Positions 22,896-34,030 of a DNA stretch of 64,000 bases are shown here, piece by piece. The position numbers were made by a program, and so were the translations under genes. The notes beneath the pieces were generated by a model. That model was not told the origin of the DNA and did not search any database. It was given only the letters and a program-made list of their open reading frames with translations. The stretch comes from Candidula unifasciata (taxonomy: Eukaryota; Mollusca; Gastropoda; Stylommatophora; Geomitridae), in NCBI GenBank assembly GCA_905116865.2, contig CAJHNH020002833.1, forward strand, positions 1 through 64,000. Direction: 5' to 3'. Numbering within the stretch: the first letter of the stretch is position 1; every line of letters begins with the position of its first letter.

Positions 22896-23875
22896 ATGGC
22901 AAGAAAAGGATTTCGTTTTGGAAAAAAAATATAAACAAAAAGCCTAGAGGAATTCATGCAAGGATACTCAAGGAAGCTTTGAATTTGAGGTAAGTTTACT
23001 ACTACTAATATTATTTAGTGTCGCTTCACTAGTTTCGCTTTGTTTCGCTCGCCATAATAAAATTATCGCCATGCTGGTGATGCTAATTTGATGCCTTTTT
23101 CATTTGTATGTTCCAGTTCTACTTTGGATGCTGACATCAGTAAGCCTACGGGTGCTGCTGAAGTTGCAGATCCGGAAAGCTGTGGTAGAGCACAGCAAAA
23201 GTTTGAGGTGTACAAGAATGTGAGTGAAGGAAAAACTAACTATGGCTCTTCATCCTAAACATTCATTCATCAACATTTCTTCAGTTCCCATGTTTCTGCA
23301 GTGGGCTGCAGACATTGCAGATGTAACAATCTATAGATGGTTACAGTAAAGACAAATGGTCTGGCCTCTATTATACAAATTTCCTGTCCAGACTGTGAGT
23401 CACAGTGGTCAGACTGGACATCTCCACAGATGGACAAACAGTATGACATCAACTACAGGGCAGTCATTGGTTGTAAAGACAATGGCATTGGCTATGCTAA
23501 GTTCAGTTCGATGCTATCTATCATGAACATTGCCAATTAGATGCCTCAAACAACTTACTATAAATTATCAAAAAGTGTTAGCATTGCAGCGAAGATTGCA
23601 GGAGAGGTAGCGATGTGCCGAGCAGCTTTCGTAGTAGCAGAAAGATCAGCAGCTGCAAGTCCCCAACCGGACAAAGCCACAAGTGACACTGGATGCCCCA
23701 TCATCACTGTTTCATATGATGGCACATGGCAGAAAAGAGGCCATTCATCACACAATGGAATCGGGGTTGCCATCGACGCTGATAGTGGTCTCGTTCTGGA
23801 TACTCAGGTCATCAGCAATTATTGCAGAATGTGTGCCAGTGGTCCAAAACCTGGCAATTTTCCTTTCAGTACATT
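22896..23875 (+). pseudogene. Mutator-like transposase gene, three exons, truncated
   Basis: Exon 1 (22896-22989) starts MARKGFRFGKK, breaks frame in an A8 run, then reads PRGIHARILKEALNL. Donor gtaagt at 22990. Intron 1 ends ttccag at 23116; exon 2 (23117-23219) reads STLDADISKPTGAAEV to QQKFEVYKN. Donor gtgagt at 23220; intron 2 ends tatag at 23336. Exon 3 reads VKTNGLASIIQISCPDCESQ and RAVIGCKDNGIG, crosses a TAG at 23538-23540, and goes on with VSYDGTWQKRGHSSHNGIG and YCRMCASGPKPG. The SYDGTWQKRGH block with the downstream CxxC is the mark of the Mutator-like transposase domain common in invertebrate genomes. The aspartate of SYDG is retained. Phases of the exons agree. The end is lost at a SINE piece. 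Ends of the transposon itself were not found. Confidence 0.75.
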
Positions 23876-23884
23876 ACTAGTTCT

Positions 23885-23955
23885 TCCTGGAGGGTCAACA
23901 CTCAGCAGCACTGTCGAAACCAACGCACGACAGATTGCACGCAGCTAGGATCGAA
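23885..23955 (-). mobile_element. SINE-V fragment
   Basis: cactgtcgaaaccaacgca and cgcagctaggatcga match the head region of the SINE at 52291-52528, including its inverted B box. It marks the break between the transposase and the R2-type fragment. Confidence 0.65.
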
Positions 23956-25175
23956 GCTCAGGGCTGGTTCCCCGCTGCACGGAATTACCGGATGGTGTTA
24001 TTATTTCGGCCAGAGACAAGACGACTTGGTGGTTTCGCAGGAGGTACTGTGAGATAAGAAGCCGCCACGGCAGCTTAATTAGAACAGTCAGCGTGCCTGG
24101 ACGACCGAGCGACAAGCTTATTTTGGTTTACCGGACACATGTTAGACTTTTATTAGCAGTTGGCAGAGGAACACTGGCAGACAATTCGGACACGATGGAC
24201 TTTTCAAAGGGATGAGAAACTCTTTTCCACTAGACACCCGGACCAGCTCACCGAGGCCCGTCCCCTACGTTGTTGCGCTGCGTCCAAAGCCAGCTAGAGG
24301 CCCTTTCGGCCACCTCTCCCAGTTTTTTGAGTGTTCGTTTCCGTTCATTACCCCGCAATCCTAGCTCTTTCACCACATTGTAGAGCGAAGTGGAAACGAG
24401 GCCTCTCGCTCCCACTTCGACGGCAAATACCCGTACCGTGTAAGCCTCGTTTCTCCTCAAACCGGCTGCTAAATCACTGTACTTCTCGAGCTTGTACAAA
24501 TGATTCTCCTCCATACGCGACTCAAACAGGACCGTCAACTCAATCAGGCTGAGCTGCCGTTTTTGGGCAGAATGGAGAACGATGTCCGGTCGCAGGCCGG
24601 TTTTTTGACCTTACCAATTGGAACCTGCCCAGCCTTGAGGAAACGAATGGGGGCGATACTAGAACTGGCTCTGGCGTTAGCCCTCATTCTAGCCTGGTCG
24701 ACAACAGCTGCCAACTCTTTAAGCACCGTGTTGTGTCGCCAGGTATATCGGCCTTGACCAAGGGCTTTTCTGCATGCGGACAGAACGTCTTCTAACGTCT
24801 GCTTCGCTCTGCACAGCGGGCAAATCGGATCGTTAGCCGCAGACCACTTAACCATGTTGACACCGGACGGTAATACATCGTACACAGAACGAACGATAAA
24901 GCTCAGTCGCAGCGGGGTCATTAGACAGATCTCACCCCATGTGAGTACTCTTGGCAATGCGCTCTCCACGCTGACCCAATGGCGCTGCTGCGACTGCTGG
25001 GCTGCCTTCTGGACCCGAACCTCGTTTTCGTTGTCCCTAACTTGTATTACCATGTCTCGGCGTACTTTGGCTGTGGCTTTGGACCACCAATTGACCTTCC
25101 CGTGACCCAGGCCTCGACGGTTGGTTTGAGTGTATCCCATTGTCTCCTTCAAGTTGCCTGGATACACGTAGCCTA
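23956..25175 (-). pseudogene. R2-type LINE, 3' half with restriction-like endonuclease
   Basis: A minus-strand frame (25167-24544) reads PLRLSFIVRSVYDVLPSGVN, then CPLCRAKQTLEDVLSACRKA (CCHC motif), then GRYTWRHNTVLKELA, the region between RT and endonuclease of R2/NeSL-like LINEs. A frame shift near 24595 leads to RPDIVLHSAQKR, IELTVLFESRMEE, KYSDLAAG and VFAVEVGARGLVSTSL, a PD-(D/E)XK-type nuclease domain. The frame ends at 24248 after SSWLWTQRNNV; the next 290 nt is probably its 3' UTR. The RT itself is absent: the element is cut at about 25175 where a 56-bp array begins. Assignment is by recalled family pattern. Confidence 0.75.
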
Positions 25176-25400
25176 ACTGTAATCCACCAACGTCTTATAT
25201 TTACCAATGCTGCTATGATACACTTAACCTAACAGTACTCCACCAAAGTCTCATAATTACCAATGCTGCTATGATACACTAAATCTAAGTGAAATCCAAC
25301 AACATCTTATATTAACCAATGCTGCTATAATACACTTAAACTAACTGTAACTAACCAATTTACTACATTACCAAATGCTGCCATGATGTACTTACTAACT
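25150..25400. repeat. 56-bp minisatellite, about 4 units (array 1)
   Basis: Units of 56 nt with core gctatgatacacttaaccta and accaatgct. The same unit, diverged, makes up the array at 62352-62783. It stands at the upstream end of a Rep-B element in both places. Confidence 0.9.
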
Positions 25401-25699
25401 GGTGCTCTGACTTTCTTTTTGCCTAGCCCTACCTCCTTCCCCCCCCCCCCCATCCCTGCCACCCATCAGTATGTGTGTTTAATTGCCCTATGCTCCCAAT
25501 GTTTTAACGCCATTGAAGAAGACTGACGCCTAATTACCTATGGGAGACTTGTTCTGCCGTGAACAAGATCACCACAGATCCGTGTCAACCCATCTGTCAA
25601 GCGACGATGAATATAACGGTGATTTTTGACATATCTAACATTTCCTAATGTTCGGATGCAGCTAAATTCTACACTCAAGCAATGATATTTTTATTATAA

Positions 25700-25719
25700 A
25701 GGCACATATGAATGTACCT
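25700..25719 (+). repeat. Hairpin H5
   Basis: AGGCACA-tatgaa-TGTACCT followed by gccaaatatag. One arm has C for T, leaving a wobble pair if the opposite strand is transcribed. Confidence 0.85.
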
Positions 25720-26035
25720 GCCAAATATAGCTGAAATGATGTCATTGGCAAAATAAAATATATTGTGAAGTGTTCCACCATCAATAAAAACGTAAAATGC
25801 CAGGCTTTTATAAAAACCCTTCTGTAAAGATTGTAAATATAATAAATACAATTATGTTTCTGTACAAAGTGTAGACATTTTTCACATATGCATTTAAGGC
25901 TTATATAAGTTGCATCGTGCATATGAAAATACTTTAAAAAAAAATTTCGGTCATAATTTACTGAACGAGTAATATATGTAATTTACAAAATATTACACCA
26001 TATATTATGATTATTTCCCTTGTTAAAATATGTTG

Positions 26036-26095
26036 GGTGTATGCTTGTGTCCGTGTATGTGTATGTCTGTGTGTGTATGTATGTGTGTTGTAGTT
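26036..26095. repeat. GT-rich microsatellite of Rep-B
   Basis: Imperfect (GTAT/GTGT)n at the same place within Rep-B as the tracts at 37497-37550, 58965-59120 and 63940-63975. Confidence 0.85.
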
Positions 26096-26760
26096 TATAA
26101 ATAGTGTCATCCCCTGATGTACAGCACACAGATCAAAGGAGAGCAATGACAACACAAGAACACGTGACCTCATCTATGCACCAGACGTGTACTGTCGTGT
26201 CATATGAGCACACACACCGAGTATTTTGATAAGTTAACATCAATGTTTTTGTTTGCAGTCAAGTCATAATATAGCATATGATCCCTGTGTCATGTATACA
26301 TTTCACCTGAAGACCATATACCGCCCTAAGCGCCAATCTAAAAAAAAAAAAAAACTATGTGCGACAATAATTGCCACTGTTGGCAGCTGATTCATGAGAA
26401 TCCATGCATCTGTCAGCGGATTTCAATATTTAATCTTGCATGAGCAGTTACGAATGGTTGATGCACAATTACTTCATTAAATTTAGAACAGACAACCGTT
26501 ATTGTTTCAGTTGCTTGGTTGGCGCTAGCATTCAGACGCTCAAGGTACCGAATACAACAAGCATCTGTTAGTGTCCCTTTGGCGTAAAGGCTTGTTTTCC
26601 AACCTGCAATGAAATTACCATCTCCAGAAAGACTGTGTCACTTGTTTGTCCCTTCTCTATTAAAACTGAGAAACTACCAGGGTACGCTAGACATGCATTG
26701 AACTTCCCATCTGCACAGAAAAAAAATGAGAAAATAACCAAGTGATAAATCAGCACATCA

Positions 26761-27180
26761 CAGACTGGTGAGGTTTCGTCTAGACTAGAGTTGTTTTCTC
26801 TATGGCGTTGGGTTACTTTATTGTCTAAAGACGATATCCTTGAGTGCAGAAACTCCTGATGATACTAGTAGCTGTATTGCTTGTTCTGTTCCCCCTCTAC
26901 CACCTTCCCCTTTCACCCATTAACATGATTGCACTCTGTAGGATTACCATCTCACTGACAAGAATGAAAATGACACACATCCAGGAAACCATGTTTGCCA
27001 TAATGGTAAAAGTTACACCTGCAGGGGAACGTTACAAGGCAGTGGCAAATTAACACGTAGTCCAATGTGGACGTTTTTGTGTGTGTGAGTGTGTATATAT
27101 ACCAGTAGAAGTAAGATTGTTTGTCTCGTGTCACACATAATCGCATTGAGTAGGTCTCTCATTGACATCTCTATGACCTA
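26761..27180. other. No gene recognised
   Basis: A 69-residue hydrophobic frame (26844-27053) has no support. Nothing else seen. Confidence 0.4.
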
Positions 27181-27475
27181 TGACAATACAAATTACACGT
27201 ATTAGGCACATATACATGTACCTGCCAAAAAACTCATATATTTGAAATATCTGATCATAACATGTGTACATTGCAACAGTTACTGTGTTTTTCAAACACA
27301 TGTTACACTTTTAGTGTTAAATGTTATCCTTCACAAATAAATTACACATAAATAATCAAAGACGTTTCTTAGTTCTTATGATAGTACATTAAGTTTTGAT
27401 CCTACACAGAATTTTGCAAGGAATGTTAAAATAATGAACATCATTAAATTACCACAACAGATGCCATTGTTCCTA
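27181..27475 (+). repeat. Rep-A copy 3, degraded
   Basis: Upstream ctatgacaatacaaattaca recalls the flank of H2 and H8. Hairpin H6 follows, then AT-rich body with acacatgttacac. The end block is hardly recognisable. Confidence 0.6.
27204..27223 (+). repeat. Hairpin H6
   Basis: AGGCACA-tataca-TGTACCT followed by gccaaaaaac. Confidence 0.85.
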
Positions 27476-27535
27476 CATGCTTGGAATTGTTTCCCTTCTA
27501 TTCGGCTTTAGTATCTTCATATGCACAGATTACTG

Positions 27536-27915
27536 GGGACTGCGTGGTCTCTAGGTATGGTGTCCGCCTCGAGTGTAGGAGGTTCCAGGTTCAACCCCCG
27601 GTAAGGGCTAGGATTTATTCACGTGGATTTGGACCTTGTAATTCCCTTTGGTCTCTGGGTTGTCATAAAGGACTGCCGTGTGTATTGTTGCGCAAGTAGA
27701 AAACCCATTGGCAGTAGCCTAACGGCTCTTATCTGGTAAACTTTGAAGTTACAAATCTAGCCTAAGTATTTTAGGATCCTCGCCAGTGCTACAGAGTCTG
27801 TGCAAGGTGCTGAGCTTCTTAGAACTCAGACTTGAGATAGAAAAAGAAAGGAGCACTATGGGTTACTTCCCATGTGCCATGATGTTGGTCCATTGTTTAA
27901 ACCTCAAACCTCACA
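27536..27915 (+). mobile_element. SINE-F2, tRNA-derived
   Basis: Head: gctgcgtggtctct-like start, ggtatggtgtccgcc (A box) and aggttcaacccccggta (B box). Body: ctaagtattttaggatcctc, gccagtgctacagagt, gcaaggtgctg, actcagacttgag and catgatgttggtccattg. The copy at 53160-53487 matches throughout. About 370 nt long, no poly(A); an internal Pol III promoter is expected from the head. Confidence 0.8.
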
Positions 27916-29093
27916 TATTACTGGAAATCGTTTGATGTAAATGCAAGGATTAGTTGGTTTAGGCACACTCAAAATGTAAACTTTGAATCAAAGTGGCACT
28001 TTAATAATGGTAATCTATCTAAATCTGATTCGTGTTGCAGTTGACACATAAGGCGTGGATAAGTGATATGTACAGCCGACGATATGAGGTTTTTCTCCCC
28101 ATGGTATCTTTTGTCAGTTTACACTCGTTTATTTTTTTTTTCTATTCAGTCCTTCTTAAGATCTTCTTATGTTGTAAACGTCTCTCTATCTCATCTTAGA
28201 TGCACGCTGTTCTGGTAATTTAAAATTAGAATATTTTTTTTTTTAGATTGGCAGGTTAAAATAGATACGACTTCCAATTCGAATATGTATGATCCTATTC
28301 ACATAGAGGAGGGCGTCTCATAAGGTTAGCTTCCTAATCCCATTTCCATAAGAAAAATTGATGCGATCTAGCAAAATCATCATTTCTTTATTAGATTATG
28401 TGGATAACACCGGCTGAGATGATCACATAAAGGCTGGAGTATGGATGCATCTCCTGACTTATCACTGTTGTATTGTGTACTTAGGTATCTTGACCTCTGG
28501 GTCATACAGTGGTTGTCTTCTGTTAGTTCAAAAAACATGGATGGTCACGTATTATATTACACTATTCTATGTGAATAATTGTAAATGTAGCTACACATTT
28601 ATGAGTGTTACTCTTTCAAGAGAAGAAACCAAACATTAGACTATAGTTTGTTATACAATTTATTGCAGGCAAACACCTCTAATCGTATGTTCGTATGAGC
28701 AGAATTTCTATCGTCAAATATTATCACCTACAACTGAGCGACAAGTTGAAAACACAATGGACCAATACCAGGCAACTACGGAGCGAAAGCATCAAGGGCA
28801 AACTGAGAGAAATGACCAACAACTGAAACAACCCATTATGGAAAAGCTATATAATAATCGTTGCATCTTTCATGGCTCTTATGACGAAAATGATACTAAC
28901 GTTTACTCGTATGTTTGACTTAACGAAAAAAAAGGATACTCGAATGTGAATGTTGTGTAGACGCAGCTTTTTTACGGAAGAGATACTGTCTGTGTCCTAC
29001 AACCAGTTTCTGTCCCCTTTGCTTTCGTTCAATGCCAATTTTCATGTGGTCTATCATTCTGACTCCTTTGTCTCAAAGTCTCAGGAACTCAGT
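27916..29093. other. No gene recognised
   Basis: AT-rich. A plus-strand stretch at 28724-28850 reads SDKLKTQWTNTRQLRSESIK and looks protein-like, but is short, lacks a start and was not identified. Confidence 0.45.
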
Positions 29094-29600
29094 CTATCTG
29101 CCCTGTCTATATCTTTTCCTCTAAAAGATACTACAGACACAGCCAGTATGTCAGCTCTTTCATTTCCCTTCACCCTGCGTGTCTCGGTGTGTACATCCAA
29201 GTTAGTTTCTTGAGGCAGGGCAGACATCTGGATGCTGCTAACTCATTCTAGTCGGATTTTGCGAGTTTTCAAGAATGCTCACAGTCTGTCACTATCAATG
29301 CGTGAGTTGTTCTCTGTTTCACCAGCCATGCAAGTACCCATGCGACAGCTGTTATTCCCATCTTCATGCTAGAAGTCGCTAAACATTGTATTTGACTTTC
29401 TTCCTTTACTGTCTTTTCATTCATCTGCGCTGTTTAAACCCAGATGGCACCCCAAGAATCACTGAGACATGTGTACATGTGATGAAGTCACCATGTCGAT
29501 AGTCATCGTGGAGTAGGGTTCTTTTTCTGAATCAGCGGCTGTTTTCCTGCATTCTCATCAAAACTTACCCTTAGTGATATAATTTGTCTCAAGTTTCTTT
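29094..29600 (-). pseudogene. LINE RNase H domain, frameshifted
   Basis: The minus strand reads AWVLAWLVKQRTTHALIVTD (site around the second catalytic acid), then LTWMYTPRHAG, a one-base shift, then VKGNERADILAVSVVSFRGK. It matches the plus-strand domain at 33405-34030 (WIYTPGHAGVKGNERAD) and the scrap at 4381-4565. The aspartate of IVTD and of NERAD remain. Broken by the shift and stops. Confidence 0.75.
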
Positions 29601-29639
29601 CCGTTCAGCACCAAACCCGACATCTTCCAGTAAGCACAT

Positions 29640-30350
29640 TTGTCTAATGGTGTCCACTGCTTTTATTATCCAGAACCACCCTCCCATAAGGTGTCATTTG
29701 ATTTTGAGCAGCTTTCTGAGACAAGTTATATGAAACCGATTCAACATTTCAGCATGACGCTGATACAAGGTCAACGTAGAGCAGTACTGAGAGAGTTAAG
29801 CTCATGTGATAACATTATAGTGACGGAGAGCTTTTTATATTTTTACATCGTATATATAACCTCGGCTTAACCTTCTCCGATTCTCTTTTGCTCATATCTT
29901 TTATGCTAATAAGTATAAGGCACATCCGTGTGTGCCTGACAGTTGCTTTACCGTTTAGGGTGATCTTAAATATTATTAAAAGTCTTGATGTTAACAGAAA
30001 GTTTGCAACGTTTTTGCTGTTAGATGTTATCTTTCAAATAGCAGCATCGATTTGACCAAATAACAATGTTTCCCAAATCTGGCATCTTGTTTGTGTTGCA
30101 AGTTAATACAATATGTTTAGATCCTATTAAGCAAAGAACTATACATGGTAAACTAACTTATTGCATTATATTTGCTTCACAGTTGACCTGTCTCACTACA
30201 TATTTGAAATCGTCTCCCGTTATGACAGATTCCCTGTTAGTGAAATGTTTATATCCCTTGGTGACTGCAAATAATCTTTTGAAAATATCAAGTATTATCG
30301 GTTCACTAACTGTACAAATCCCTAATTATTCACACAACGATTGTAAGGGT
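29640..30350 (+). repeat. Rep-A copy 4
   Basis: 29640-30115 is a close copy of 5609-6095, including a stub of LINE C-terminal coding sequence. It holds hairpin H7 and runs on past the point where copy 1 is interrupted, to the end block tcccttggtgactgcaaata (30252). Confidence 0.85.
29918..29937 (+). repeat. Hairpin H7
   Basis: AGGCACA-tccgtg-TGTGCCT, both arms changed together, followed by gacagttgc. Confidence 0.9.
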
Positions 30351-30449
30351 TAAAGTAATTATCGTATATGCATCTATATTTGCCATTTTAAAAAAATATA
30401 TCTTTTACTGTACTTGCACATATTGGTTTCATGCCGACATTCACGCGTT

Positions 30450-30610
30450 GAATGAAATTTTTCGTGATTTGAAGCCTATCCCTTGCTTTTGCGGGAGGCA
30501 CTGAATATAGGGTCTAACGGCTGAAAGAGGTGTCTGGAAACCTCTCCACGGGTGATCCTCATTCACATGGTGGCATTTTGTCTTTATCGTAAGCGTTGTT
30601 GGCAAAATGT
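30450..30610 (+). mobile_element. SINE-E copy, truncated and diverged
   Basis: gatttgaagcctatccctt, gcttttgcgggaggcac, acctctccacgggtgatcct and catggtggcattttgt match the SINE-E core. The tail is missing. Confidence 0.7.
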
Positions 30611-30718
30611 ATCCTTGCATGAAGATTCCCTATCAGCCCTCCTATATCAATGTTAACAGGGCTCGAACCAAGATTGTCTAAATTTGTTGGTCCCTGAGTT
30701 CAAATAATGGAAAGAAAT

Positions 30719-30962
30719 TCAATATAATTTGACTTTTTTTTCTTCTTCACCTTCACTTTTACCGCTGTGGGTGTCGAGGGGGATATAAGGTTCTGTTTCT
30801 AGCTCTTCTGGTCGCCTCGTCCATAGGCACATCGTGTTGTTGTAGAGTTTATCTGATGTTATCCTTCCATATTGTTCTTGGTCTACCTCGTGCTCTAGTT
30901 CTTCTTCTCTGTCCATGTATTCTTTGTATGGTATGGTGTCACAAGGCATATATATTATTCTA
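30719..30962 (-). pseudogene. RTE-3 LINE, 3' end
   Basis: On the minus strand it reads MPCDTIPYKEYMDREEELEH, then RPEELETEPYIPLDTHSGK in the alternative frame, mirroring 4130-4348. A 5'-truncated copy of only about 240 nt. Confidence 0.85.
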
Positions 30963-31638
30963 AACAATGTTGTGAATACTCAAAGTGTAATACATTCATA
31001 ATTGAACCCGTATGAATCAAAGAGTAAAACACTTTATCAAACATGTAATTCAAACATATACCAATTGTCTTAATCAGATAGGTGAGTTACACAAAATAAA
31101 ACAATTTATTGACACAACCCCAACCAGAATATCCCATTGAATTTATCAACAATTCAATAAACATTATTTAACACTGAAGCCATCAAAATCAATTCAAAAC
31201 CTTAACTCAGCTCTAAGTTCTTTCGGGTGGATTACAGCGTTCCTTGGCGAAAATTCAGTTCGTAAATAAATCAGTACATCATATTTGCTGATTTGTAAAA
31301 CAATATTACTTGCAACCTCAGGAACCCTTTTCTTTCCTCGACGTTCAGGCTGTTTAGGTAAATGCCTAATCTCAGTTCTATTCCTTCAACAATGTTGATG
31401 ATCTAGGGGTATAGGCAACCTGAAAAATACATCATTTGAAATTGTGGTGAGGATTATGCTGAGAATGCTGTGGCGGGTAGAAGTGTTGCGGTGTTATCAG
31501 AGTAGTTTGAGCAAAAGAGCCAGGTATTTCATACTGTCTGTCTCCTCGATTATAAATAGTATTCATAATTAACGTCTCTAAAATTGTCTCATATTGTTGT
31601 ATACATACACAATTCTTCGCATTATCATGTGAAACTCA
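30963..31638. other. No gene recognised
   Basis: AT-rich with no recognised repeat. Confidence 0.45.
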
Positions 31639-31639
31639 T

Positions 31640-31845
31640 CGTGAGGTAGTGGTCAATCACTTGCATGCGGATCGGACAGTCGTGAGTTCGAGTCCTGACA
31701 GACGCAGGTCGGCTCCGCCCTGTATAGATACCATGTATAGTCACGGGAAGTAAAGGCCACGGGTGTGATGTTGACCTCTTCAAAGCACACAAAAAAGGTC
31801 CAGCCCTTCATGCCTGATATACATGACAACGGGCCCTTCACTTTT
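31640..31845 (+). mobile_element. SINE-H, tRNA-derived
   Basis: A-box region gaggtagtggtcaatcacttg and B box gagttcgagtcc stand about 30 nt apart at the head. The body contains cacgggaagtaaaggcc and gtgtgatgttgacctc, shared with 47070-47130. Confidence 0.65.
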
Positions 31846-32139
31846 ACTCATCTTTTATACATCGTGACATAATAAATATAAACAATTACGGTATACACAC
31901 TTGATGATATCGCATGGCACACGATGATGGTTTATGCTGTTAGATCATTACGCAAGGATATCCTCATAAAAGATGACAAAGTGATAGAGGCTTCACTAAT
32001 GAATGTCCTAACCTTGAATGGTAACATAAAAGCAAATGTAAAGCTAGTAAGCTGTTACTGGTCATCCAACGGACAAGTATCAAGTTTGAGAAAGTCATGG
32101 AATAATAATCTGGATCATTAAATAGTGGTAGTATATTTA

Positions 32140-32352
32140 TATCTGAAATATTTTGGTCATATCAAGCGCCACGACGGATAGGAAAAAATATAGCAGAAGG
32201 AATGGCACCAGGATGGAGGAGCAGGGGCCTACCGACATGAAGAGTACATGAGGGGGGAGAACTGGCGAGAGAGCGAGTTTCTTTCAGGCAGACTGTGATG
32301 AGAGCGACGTTCTGCAAAGGACATTCTACATGATGATGATGATATTTATATA
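32140..32352 (+). pseudogene. RTE-2 LINE, 3' end
   Basis: Degraded coding (tattttggtcatatcaagcg corresponds to LKYFGHIKRH) followed by cgagtttctttcaggcagac and gcgacgttctgcaaagga, shared with 36185-36240. It ends in TGATGATGATGAT. The 300 nt on either side (31846-32139 and 32353-32660) hold no recognised feature. Confidence 0.75.
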
Positions 32353-32664
32353 GTATTTTAGTATTCGTCCTGTGGTTACAGGGATCTCAACTACTCTCTA
32401 CTATTGTAAGTCTCACCTGAATTTATAAAATACTGATACGTTTTTAGATAAGACGATATAAAGCCTGGGACGGTCGTTTGAAGTCGCAACGAATGACGAG
32501 ATCTTGGTTGTGTATCTTAGAAGCAGCAAAGAAAAGCTTTTTCAGGTATGTGATTCTTAACGTTGTTGTACATTTACCGCATTTATGTAACTTGTGCATT
32601 TATTCTAACACGAAACACTTGATATTCTCTCACAGAACTGAAATATTCCATTGGTTTGTAACAG

Positions 32665-32805
32665 TCACAGCAAATTTTACTTTCAGTAGCTTGCCAATGC
32701 TTACTAAACGGTCAGCTCGCGGTACCAATGTCGAAACCAATGCAAGGCAAATCGTCCGCAGCCGGTATCGAGCCTCGCAAACCGGCACCACGAATTGCGA
32801 TTGCG
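32665..32805 (-). mobile_element. SINE-V fragment
   Basis: aatgtcgaaaccaatgcaag and cgcagccggtatcgagcc equal the inverted head of the SINE at 52291-52528; cagtagcttgccaatgc comes from its body. It ends just before a Rep-A copy. Confidence 0.7.
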
Positions 32806-32814
32806 TCACCATAT

Positions 32815-33290
32815 ATGACAACTGTATATAATACACATTACAATATGGAGGTACATCTACGTGTACCTGTCAAATATATTCAGCGAGTTGCTATATGCGG
32901 CATATTCGTACGATGTAAAAGCCCACGTGGTCTCCAAGCAGTTGCTGAAATGTTGCAGTTTAATGTCATCCTCCTAAAAACGTTGACCCACTGATAAAAA
33001 ACGAGTTTAACTCAATTCTACAGTAATTTGTTTGCTTGTTAGTACTGGATGTGTCAGTCCTGCAAAAAAACTTTTTTTGAACATTGAAATAATGTGCAAC
33101 ACTGAATTAACCTATAGTTGTCTATCTTCAACATATGCGTTATCGTTTCCCTTCAGAAAGGCATTGTTGATTGTTGTATCCCTTGATTAGTAGAAACCAT
33201 TTGATGCAGACACCCAATAAGCTCGTTTAAAGTAAATGTAACCTTAATTGTTATACATTATTTCCTGCCAGCATTGAAATAATAAAAGTA
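32815..33290 (+). repeat. Rep-A copy 5
   Basis: Flank ataatacacattacaatat, hairpin H8, body, and end block tttcccttcagaaaggca, ttgtatcccttgattagta (33148-33200), nearly identical to copy 2 at 6983-7400. Confidence 0.85.
32849..32868 (+). repeat. Hairpin H8
   Basis: AGGTACA-tctacg-TGTACCT followed by gtcaaatat. Confidence 0.9.
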
Positions 33291-33331
33291 TTCAAAAAAA
33301 AAAAAAAGAAGTTGAGCATCCATTACATTAT

Positions 33332-34030
33332 ATGAAGAAAGAAAAAGCACCCGAGCCAGACAATATCTCACTAGAAGAAATCGAAGCACTGGGAGATTTT
33401 GGAATTGAAGCATACACAGCGCAAAGAAGGGGGAAAACAATACATGAGGACAGCGGCGCTTACCAGACAACCACGTCAAGCATGACAATGGAAATAGCCG
33501 CTGCTTCTAGAGCTTTAGCATGGGTATCCGAGCAAACCGCCACACAAGCAGTAATTGTCTCAGACTCAATGAATATGCTTCAGAAAATAGCAACAGGCAG
33601 TATGCGCTCTGAATGGATAGAAAGCATTCGGAAATCGCACTTAACTTCCGTAACCTGGATCTACACACCGGGTCATGCGGGCGTAAAGGGAAATGAGCGA
33701 GCGGACCAACTGGCAAGCACAGCACTAATGATTGCGGGAAAAAGCATGGACAGAGAAGATATCGTTAACGCTGTACGTACTGGGCTAGTGGATAATATCG
33801 AATCCCTGACACTAACACGATTGCGTGACATGGGAGTTAAGCATGGTGAAGCACGTCTTTGCCGTCTGCGAGGCCGAGAAAGGAGACAATATAACCAGCT
33901 TCTCATGGGGACAATTAGTAGAAGTACTTTGGAGTGGCTGCTGCTTCGGAGGACTGCGCACGCATGGGTATGCCCAATGTGCAGTGACGTCGATTGTGAT
34001 AACAAAACACAAAATAACATTTTGTAGGAA
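33332..34030 (+). pseudogene. Chimeric LINE frame: RT linker joined to RNase H
   Basis: A 231-codon open frame. Residues 1-25 (MKKEKAPEPDNISLEEIEAL) are the linker that precedes RTE reverse transcriptases. From about residue 26 the protein is a LINE RNase H domain: SSMTMEIAAASRALAWV (glutamate), IVSDSMNMLQ (aspartate), WIYTPGHAGVKGNERADQLA (histidine and last aspartate). The first catalytic aspartate is absent. Then come RLRGRERRQYNQLLMGTISR and a cysteine pair WVCPMC. Related minus-strand pieces lie at 4381, 29094, 40340 and 47200. The two parts belong to different LINE groups, so this is a junction that happens to stay in frame. The 3' part continues as probable UTR to about 34200. Confidence 0.75.

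Larger units (their letters stand above)
25401..26760 (+). repeat. Rep-B copy 1
   Basis: Module order: 56-bp array; gaagaagactgacgc block and aagatcaccacagatcc and ctgtcaagcgacgatga (25515-25610); hairpin H5; cataatttactgaacgagta and attatttcccttgtt (25950-26025); GT microsatellite; then agtttataaatagtgtcatc to gcgacaataattgcc (26090-26380), and a tail to about 26760 shared with 59940-60045. The same order is seen at 58430-60050 and 62352-64000. No coding capacity: a non-autonomous element. Confidence 0.8.

Noticed and set aside
26844..27053. 69-codon hydrophobic frame with a signal-peptide look
   Set aside because: Short, no conserved motif, and adjacent to Rep-A; likely chance.
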